11,195 bases of DNA. Source: RGIG4140 sp045638265. Its GTDB lineage: Bacteria; Pseudomonadota; Alphaproteobacteria; CAAHEQ01; UBA3637. Under the pieces are notes generated by a model. That model worked only from the letters and a program-made list of their open reading frames with translations. It was not told the DNA's origin and made no database searches. The position numbers were made by a program, and so were the translations under genes. Where the stretch lies: the NCBI GenBank assembly GCA_045638265.1, contig JAZUBA010000069.1, forward strand, positions 1-11,195, given 5' to 3'. Of the stretch, positions 6,658-11,195 are shown in pieces (the first letter of the stretch is position 1; the number at the start of each line of letters is the position of its first letter).

Positions 6658-6687
6658 GTTATAACACTTTTTTAAAGAAAATGTCAA
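6658..6687 (-). promoter_or_regulatory. Promoter of the fucosyltransferase gene
   Basis: On the minus strand a perfect TTGACA (complement of 6682-6687) is followed after 17 nt by TTATAA, or after 18 nt by TATAAC. The leader to the ATG is about 25 nt. Confidence 0.7.
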
Positions 6688-6744
6688 ACATTGTATGTAT
6701 CATATAAAAAAATAATTCATTATCATACTTATTTATCTTTTAAC

Positions 6745-6773
6745 TGGACAAAATTTATTTTTTATGATAATAT
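6745..6773 (+). promoter_or_regulatory. Promoter of the metallopeptidase-like gene
   Basis: TGGACA (6745-6750), 17-nt spacer, TAATAT (6768-6773). Transcription would start just ahead of the AAGGAG ribosome binding site (6785-6790). It is divergent from the fucosyltransferase promoter. Confidence 0.55.
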
Positions 6774-6798
6774 ATGACAAAATTAAGGAGTATCTCAA

Positions 6799-8193
6799 AT
6801 GACAAATGCCATGGACAGAATTGTTATCCGTTTCGGAGAAACAAAAATAACCGCAGAAGAACGTATCCAAATTGAAAGTGCAAAAAAGCAACTCAAAAAC
6901 ATGGAATCATTAGGAGCTATGTCAAATATCGGGTTGTTCAAACAACGTAAAAAAGATTTAAAAAAAATCATTGCACAAGATACAGGTTGTCAAGAAATGA
7001 ACCTCTTGGATTTTTTAAAAACCGATGCCTCGCAACTACCCGAAAAAGAACAGCAAGTTCAAAAATTATTAGCATTTTTATATAACTTAAACGAAAAAAC
7101 ACCCCCTGTTTTTAAAAAGTTTCCCATTCGGGATAAATCCCTTGTCATTGACTGCACAACCATTTCATTTGAAGGAACAGGCGGTGCTTATAACAACCAT
7201 GCCAATACAATTTTTATGTGCGATAGCAATTATAACGATAAACAATTGCTTGAAGTTTTAGCGCACGAATTAAAACATGCCGAACACTGGGTTGATATGC
7301 AAAATTATAATACATATCAGATACATCAACTTAATTTTTTAAAAGAAGCACAAGCAGATATTTGCGGGAAATGGGTCAAACGGGAATTTTCCTATACAAA
7401 TAAAAACGAAAATGAGGAACAAACAGATGAATATTCTGCCATCAACAATTTATTATTAGCCCTGTTTGACAATCAATCTAATGTAGATAATTTTGTTTAC
7501 GGTTCATTGGCATCCGAAGATATGCCCTATCATTTGGAGAATTTTTTTAACAACACACGGCTATATGGGATATATAAAGATGATTACGACGAAAAACTGC
7601 CCATTTCATACAAAGATAAAGGTTTAACACGCATTCCTGCCGTTTTTGGTATTGAAAAACAAGATGAAGTCAAAATTTTAAAAATCTTAAACAAACGTGT
7701 TCCCAAAAAAGCACGTACACCCGATAATTTATTAATACAAGCCATGCATAACGATGATGCTCAAACCATCAAGAAATTATTACCGATGAAAGATGAAACA
7801 GGAGCGTATTTCGTATCAAATCAAAGCGTTTTTAACTTATTGTCATTGGCTTGTTATAAAAACGCAGATATTTATCAGGCAACCCAACAATCCGGTCGTA
7901 TGACAAAAGAAGATTATCAAGATTTATTAGGTTCCGTTTTGCATTTTCCTGAAAATGAAATTTGCACACCCAAAGAAATGAAAGAACGCCAAAAAATTTT
8001 TGCTGATTTAATTAGCCAAAAAGACGAAAAAGGGTGTTTTATATTGCCTGATGATGAGATTAACGAACAACTGGCATATACAGAAATGATGGAAAGCGAA
8101 GAAGCTCTGCCTTTATTGAAATATGCGAAAACGGCAATAGCAAAAGCCCGCCCTGTTCTATTGCAAAAAACAAAAGAAAGCAACAGCAGATAA
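6799..8193 (+). CDS. HExxH zinc-metallopeptidase-like protein
   Basis: A 464-residue protein. The zincin motif HELKH is at 156-160 within a helix (LLEVLAHELKHAEHW). A downstream helix with KEAQAD (182-187) offers Glu183 as third zinc ligand, and the preceding segment (NNHANTIFMCDS, 132-143) fits the edge strand and lead-in of such folds. It resembles the putative metallopeptidase DUF6782-type group from memory, which needs a profile search. No signal peptide or TM segment is seen, so it is probably cytosolic or delivered by another route. Residues about 307-360 (TPDNLLIQAMHNDDAQTIKKLL) look like a degenerate ankyrin-type helix pair. An AAGGAG eight bases upstream sets the start. Substrate unknown; a role as an effector or in processing is only a guess. 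Confidence 0.7.
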   Translation: MTNAMDRIVIRFGETKITAEERIQIESAKKQLKNMESLGAMSNIGLFKQRKKDLKKIIAQDTGCQEMNLLDFLKTDASQLPEKEQQVQKLLAFLYNLNEKTPPVFKKFPIRDKSLVIDCTTISFEGTGGAYNNHANTIFMCDSNYNDKQLLEVLAHELKHAEHWVDMQNYNTYQIHQLNFLKEAQADICGKWVKREFSYTNKNENEEQTDEYSAINNLLLALFDNQSNVDNFVYGSLASEDMPYHLENFFNNTRLYGIYKDDYDEKLPISYKDKGLTRIPAVFGIEKQDEVKILKILNKRVPKKARTPDNLLIQAMHNDDAQTIKKLLPMKDETGAYFVSNQSVFNLLSLACYKNADIYQATQQSGRMTKEDYQDLLGSVLHFPENEICTPKEMKERQKIFADLISQKDEKGCFILPDDEINEQLAYTEMMESEEALPLLKYAKTAIAKARPVLLQKTKESNSR

Positions 8194-8218
8194 GGCTTTA
8201 TTTCACTCTGTTATGGTT

Positions 8219-8245
8219 AGACGAACACATCTCATATGTTAGTCT
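8219..8245. terminator. Weak hairpin between convergent genes
   Basis: AGAC-g-AACA (8219-8227) pairs with TGTT-a-GTCT (8237-8245) around a nine-base loop, with one internal mismatch. It overlaps the stop codon of the minus-strand gene. The T-tracts on both sides are short, so its function as a terminator is uncertain. Confidence 0.35.
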
Positions 8246-9594
8246 TTGCATACGGCATAGAATTCTTTTTCTAACTCTAAATAATCCACATAATTACTGG
8301 TATCAATCCGATAAACATAACGTGAACTCCATGTATCCGAGACCCATGAATGCCTAAATGCCCCGTAAGCATCTTTCATAGCAGTTAATACCGTATTTTT
8401 GTTGCTATTATAACATCCGCCTAGTTTTCGTGTACAAGAACTTTTGTTACAAAATGTATAATCACATTTATAGTCACTAATGGATACAATGGAATATCCC
8501 ATTGCTGAACAAAGATTTTTAGCATTTATCCACATCATTTTGTCTTTTGACAAATAAAACGGTGCATTATCGGGTTTGTCACGAAGCAACCCATCGGTTG
8601 GTCGGCATTCGCCTTTCATACCCACAAACGCACTGGTTGAAGGCGTGCCTGTGTAATTCAAAATATGGCAATACATACCACTACCGCAAGCACTGTTTTT
8701 TGTACATCCCTTTTTGACACAACTACCGTTTTGATAAGTTGTTCCTTTTTCTTCACACAGACATTGCGTTTGCTCAAAATCAGTCAGTGTAACGGCAAGT
8801 TCGCCCTCGCCATCTGTTGACGTGCCGTCCGGACAAGGTGGTAAAATACAAACTTCATCAATATAGACTGTCTCCGGAATATCACAATAACAAAACCGTT
8901 CTTCGTCTAATTGAAGTGCTTTATGACCTGCTCCCTCTGTGGATGTGCCTTCCGGACAAGGATTTTTCGGAGGCGTATTTTCTTCATCATCATTTGCTTT
9001 TGTACCAGCTGAAATATCAAATAAAAACGTTAATTGATTATTTTCATTTTCACACAATGATTCCGGATTATCAGCATTTTCAAAGTTTTTAACCCCGACC
9101 AAATAATCTAACGACAAACCCGAATGCGTTATTATCTTACAAATATTTTTGTCAACCCCAGAGAGTTGCATAAAATATTTTGTTTCACCGGTAGGGCAAA
9201 TATTGATATCGGTTGTATGTCCGCAATTATAAGCAAATGCATATCCGCTTGTTTGCGTTTTATTATTATCGTATGAAGTACCAAGCGAAACAATGGTTGT
9301 ACTTCTTTCCGGAGCTTGTAAATAAGAAGCGATTTGAAAATTAATAATATTCAACTCATTTGTTAATTGATTAGCGGTATATTTATTCATCGCATAACGA
9401 TAACCTTGCACACCGCCAATAGATAAAACGCCGATAACAGCCAATACGCCCAACATTTCAGTCATTGAGCGACCATGTTCTTGGGGGGTAGTTGCAACGG
9501 GTTGTGTTGCATTTTTTTGTGAATCGGACACAACGTTATGTTTGCCCTCATCAGCTACTACACATTGATTTTGTTGATATTTTCTTTTAAACAT
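8239..9594 (-). CDS. Pilin-like surface protein with C-type-lectin-like domain
   Basis: A 451-residue protein. It has an unusually long 41-residue leader ahead of the prepilin motif (GRSMTE at 41-46, Glu at mature +5) and a hydrophobic helix at about 45-65. A pilin-like core (about 66-195) is closely related to the 301-aa neighbour. Two tandem Cys-rich repeats begin with PCPEGTST / PCPDGTST (212, 253), followed by a GCTKNSACGSGMYC knot. The C-terminus (about 346-450) has the C-type-lectin-like layout: WINAKNLC...GYSIVSI early, W417 and W422 in the middle, and a final EFYAVCK. It therefore looks like a ligand-binding head on a pseudopilin stalk; no calcium-binding EPN/QPD motif is obvious, so the ligand is unknown. 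A GGAG site precedes the ATG. Confidence 0.75.
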   Translation of the reverse strand: MFKRKYQQNQCVVADEGKHNVVSDSQKNATQPVATTPQEHGRSMTEMLGVLAVIGVLSIGGVQGYRYAMNKYTANQLTNELNIINFQIASYLQAPERSTTIVSLGTSYDNNKTQTSGYAFAYNCGHTTDINICPTGETKYFMQLSGVDKNICKIITHSGLSLDYLVGVKNFENADNPESLCENENNQLTFLFDISAGTKANDDEENTPPKNPCPEGTSTEGAGHKALQLDEERFCYCDIPETVYIDEVCILPPCPDGTSTDGEGELAVTLTDFEQTQCLCEEKGTTYQNGSCVKKGCTKNSACGSGMYCHILNYTGTPSTSAFVGMKGECRPTDGLLRDKPDNAPFYLSKDKMMWINAKNLCSAMGYSIVSISDYKCDYTFCNKSSCTRKLGGCYNSNKNTVLTAMKDAYGAFRHSWVSDTWSSRYVYRIDTSNYVDYLELEKEFYAVCKD

Positions 9595-9628
9595 ATCGTC
9601 TCCTCATGTTGAATACTATCCTACTTTT

Positions 9629-9657
9629 ATTGTAACAAAAGGTACCTTTATGTGCAA
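9629..9657 (-). promoter_or_regulatory. Core promoter of the lectin-like pilin gene
   Basis: On the minus strand TTGCAC (complement of 9652-9657), 17-nt spacer, TACAAT (complement of 9629-9634). The spacer contains the palindrome AAAGGTACCTTT, and the upstream flank CGAAATCG matches the other two pilin-like promoters. Confidence 0.8.
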
Positions 9658-9766
9658 CGATTTCGCAGATAAGAGACAAAATAGGAGAAAATAAGGAAAT
9701 ATCACAAACAAGCCAACAGTTGCTCATCATAAAAATCAAAAAAATGCATAAAAGTGAAAAAAAAGT

Positions 9767-9796
9767 GTTGCAATTTAACGTACGTTTATCTGCAAC
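9767..9796 (-). promoter_or_regulatory. Inverted-repeat operator-like site (copy A)
   Basis: GTTGCA (9767-9772) and TGCAAC (9791-9796) with 18 nt between, centred on the palindrome AACGTACGTT. Same arms and spacing as at 2839-2868 and 10994-11023. It sits about 110 bp upstream of the core promoter. Confidence 0.65.
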
Positions 9797-9899
9797 GCAT
9801 TAAATATTGAAAAATAACGATTTTTATGACTTTATCCGATGTGCTGTTTTTTTAATTGACACACCATGAAACACTAAACAGAGATTGCGGCGTATGCTA

Positions 9900-10805
9900 T
9901 TATTTACACTCTGGCGTCAAAAAACAACAATAAACGTTGATTTCATAATTGAGACAAACCGGGAATGGGGAAACTCTATCTGGTATTTGATCTTGATTTC
10001 TACAAACAAGACCAACCTCTGTATTACATGTAACTGTTTGTTGCAATTCTGCAAGAGGTGTATTGGGGAACATTGCTGCACGACACGAAATATCAGCTAC
10101 CCAACCCTTTTTACAAAGATTTTCTAAACTTTCAACATCGCCACCTGTTTTTGTATAATCCGGTTTACCACTATCTAACCAACCAGTCCAGCGACAGTCC
10201 GGTATACAATTGAGCGGGGGTTCATTAGAATCAGCCTCATCCGAATAATCAGAATTTGTTCCATCATCGGCATTATCTTCTCCTTCGCCATTTTCAAACC
10301 CTTGTCCCTCATTGGCATCAAATAAAAATGTCAACCGATTATCATCCTCCCGACAAGAAATACCTTCATCATCTATATCACTATTGACTCTTTGTTCTAC
10401 AAGGTTCATCATATTGGCCATCATTTGAGAGGCTGATTTACAGACATCTTCGGAAACACCTGATAGTGTCATAAAATATCCTGTTTCATCAAGGTTGCAA
10501 GGGGTCATAGAATCAGGGTCTTGTCCACAACCATACGAGAAAGCATATCCGCCTGTTTTTATTGTTTCATTTGTATCATATGGTTCACCTAAACTCATAA
10601 CAGCTTCATCATTATGAACACTATTCATAAACATTGCCAATTGAATATTGAGCAGATTTAACTCATTCACAACTTCATTAGAATGATATTTATTCATGGC
10701 AAAAGTGTAACCTTGAATACCGCCGATTGAAAGAATACCAATAATGGCGAGAACGCCTAGCATTTCCACCATTGACCTACCTGTTTCATTTGTATCTGGT
10801 TGCAT
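9900..10805 (-). CDS. Pilin-like surface protein with mucin-type WxxW domain
   Basis: A 301-residue protein. The prepilin-type start is GRSMVE with cleavage expected after Gly9 and Glu14 at mature +5, followed by a hydrophobic helix (about 13-33). The pilin-like core (34-165) parallels the 451-aa paralogue. An acidic, Asn/Asp/Gly-rich linker spans 164-197. Residues 200-294 carry every landmark of the WxxW / CYS domain of animal mucins (Mucin2_WxxW, PF13330): C204 then WTGW (206-209), GGD (221-223), C231, ISCRA (239-243), C260, GLVCRNQDQ (265-273), CLNYE (284-288), and CC (293-294). The start at 10805 is chosen because AAGGAG precedes it and the promoter start lies near 10850, which rules out 10847. 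No terminator is visible after it. Confidence 0.85.
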   Translation of the reverse strand: MQPDTNETGRSMVEMLGVLAIIGILSIGGIQGYTFAMNKYHSNEVVNELNLLNIQLAMFMNSVHNDEAVMSLGEPYDTNETIKTGGYAFSYGCGQDPDSMTPCNLDETGYFMTLSGVSEDVCKSASQMMANMMNLVEQRVNSDIDDEGISCREDDNRLTFLFDANEGQGFENGEGEDNADDGTNSDYSDEADSNEPPLNCIPDCRWTGWLDSGKPDYTKTGGDVESLENLCKKGWVADISCRAAMFPNTPLAELQQTVTCNTEVGLVCRNQDQIPDRVSPFPVCLNYEINVYCCFLTPECK

Positions 10806-10856
10806 ATCATTTCTCCTTATTTTATTAAAATTATGCAATAAAATCAATCTAATTAT

Positions 10857-10885
10857 ATTGTAACAAAAGGTACCTTTATGTGCAA
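10857..10885 (-). promoter_or_regulatory. Core promoter of the mucin-domain pilin gene
   Basis: On the minus strand TTGCAC (complement of 10880-10885), 17-nt spacer containing AAAGGTACCTTT, TACAAT (complement of 10857-10862). Identical to the promoter of the lectin-like pilin gene. Confidence 0.8.
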
Positions 10886-10993
10886 CGATTTCGCATATAA
10901 GCGAAAAATGGGAGAAAACAGGGAAATATCACAAACAAGCCAACAGTTGCTCATCATAAAAATCAAAAAAAATGTATAAAAATAAAAAAAAGT

Positions 10994-11023
10994 GTTGCAA
11001 TTTAACGTACGTTTATCTGCAAC
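10994..11023 (-). promoter_or_regulatory. Inverted-repeat operator-like site (copy B)
   Basis: GTTGCA (10994-10999) and TGCAAC (11018-11023) with 18 nt between, centred on AACGTACGTT. It sits about 109 bp upstream of the core promoter, the third instance of this arrangement in the window. Confidence 0.65.
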
Positions 11024-11065
11024 GCATTAAATATTGAAAAATAATGATTTTTTACAATTTATCAC

Positions 11066-11195
11066 ACAATTTACTATTCACCCCATACCCATACAAACCT
11101 ATCTCAACCAGCTTAGTCCCTATCCACCCCATCCCCACTTACAAAACAATCCACCGCCCTCACCTCATCTCACAATCATCACACCCCCTCGCCCC
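11066..11195. other. C-rich, G-poor low-complexity end of the window
   Basis: This stretch contains only four G but about 60 C in its 130 bases, unlike everything before it, and has no ORF, promoter or repeat unit. The C-richness increases toward the end. It may be a low-quality or chimeric contig end rather than true chromosome, although a natural low-complexity stretch cannot be excluded. Confidence 0.5.

Larger units (their letters stand above)
9629..9827 (-). repeat. Duplicated regulatory region, copy A
   Basis: About 200 bp upstream of the lectin-like pilin gene is nearly identical to 10857-11057, differing by roughly a dozen bases or small indels by eye. It carries the core promoter, a T-rich tract (A-rich on the plus strand) and the inverted-repeat site. 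It begins only 72 bases past the end of the mucin-domain gene, so that gene and this promoter are packed together. Confidence 0.85.
10857..11057 (-). repeat. Duplicated regulatory region, copy B
   Basis: Nearly identical partner of 9629-9827. The similarity stops shortly after AAAATAATGATTTTT, and the sequence then runs into the abnormal C-rich end of the window. Confidence 0.85.

Noticed and set aside
8239..8560. Variable region of a diversity-generating retroelement
   Set aside because: The C-type-lectin-like fold would fit, but no template repeat or reverse transcriptase gene is present in the window.
8817..9092. 91-codon plus-strand ORF and other long ORFs antisense to the Cys-rich genes (for example 3509-3820)
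   Set aside because: They lie wholly inside genes with clear domain signatures on the other strand, lack ribosome binding sites, and have a composition expected of antisense shadows.
10806..10847. Upstream in-frame start for the mucin-domain pilin gene
   Set aside because: It is within a few bases of the predicted transcription start; the ATG at 10805 has AAGGAG at the right distance.

Overview
The window is AT-rich bacterial DNA with Shine-Dalgarno-led genes and clear sigma70-type promoters. Three genes share a pilin-like N-terminus built on GRSMVEMLGVLAIIG. From memory, this signature is common in uncultured gut Alphaproteobacteria (the RF32 / 'Azospirillum sp. CAG' type MAGs). That assignment is inference. 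No rRNA, tRNA, IS element or CRISPR array was seen.

Left part (1-1.6 kb): the tail of an unidentified gene, then an apparently free-standing structured RNA unit (promoter, folded RNA, strong terminator). Next come two gene fragments lying end to end: a possible phage-type BECR nuclease tail on the minus strand and an ankyrin-repeat tail on the plus strand. After them is a minus-strand pair of overlapping small genes, a KYKH-motif protein and a one-TM cysteine-rich membrane protein. Between 1.77 and 3.0 kb lie a left-handed beta-helix acetyltransferase and a roughly 540 bp intergenic region. That region holds a complete miniature transcription unit with a 19-codon ORF, followed by the regulatory region of the first pilin-like gene.

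Right part (3-11 kb): three large surface-protein genes share the prepilin-type N-terminus and pilin-like core but carry unrelated C-termini. These are about ten cysteine-rich modules (893 aa), cysteine-rich repeats plus a C-type-lectin-like domain (451 aa), and a domain that closely matches the WxxW / CYS domain of animal gel-forming mucins (301 aa). Between the first two lie a GT11 fucosyltransferase and a cytosolic-looking HExxH metallopeptidase-like protein, transcribed divergently.

All three pilin-like genes carry the same promoter architecture: a TTGCAa/c-N17-TACAAT core promoter, and about 100-110 bp upstream an inverted repeat GTTGCA-N18-TGCAAC with exactly conserved spacing. The last two genes also share about 200 bp of nearly identical upstream DNA, which points to duplication of promoter plus pilin-like N-terminus followed by C-terminal domain exchange. 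My reading is a co-regulated, module-swapping set of surface or pseudopilus-tip proteins, with the mucin-like domain as the most striking part. The last ~130 bases are abnormally C-rich and G-poor and may be an assembly artefact.
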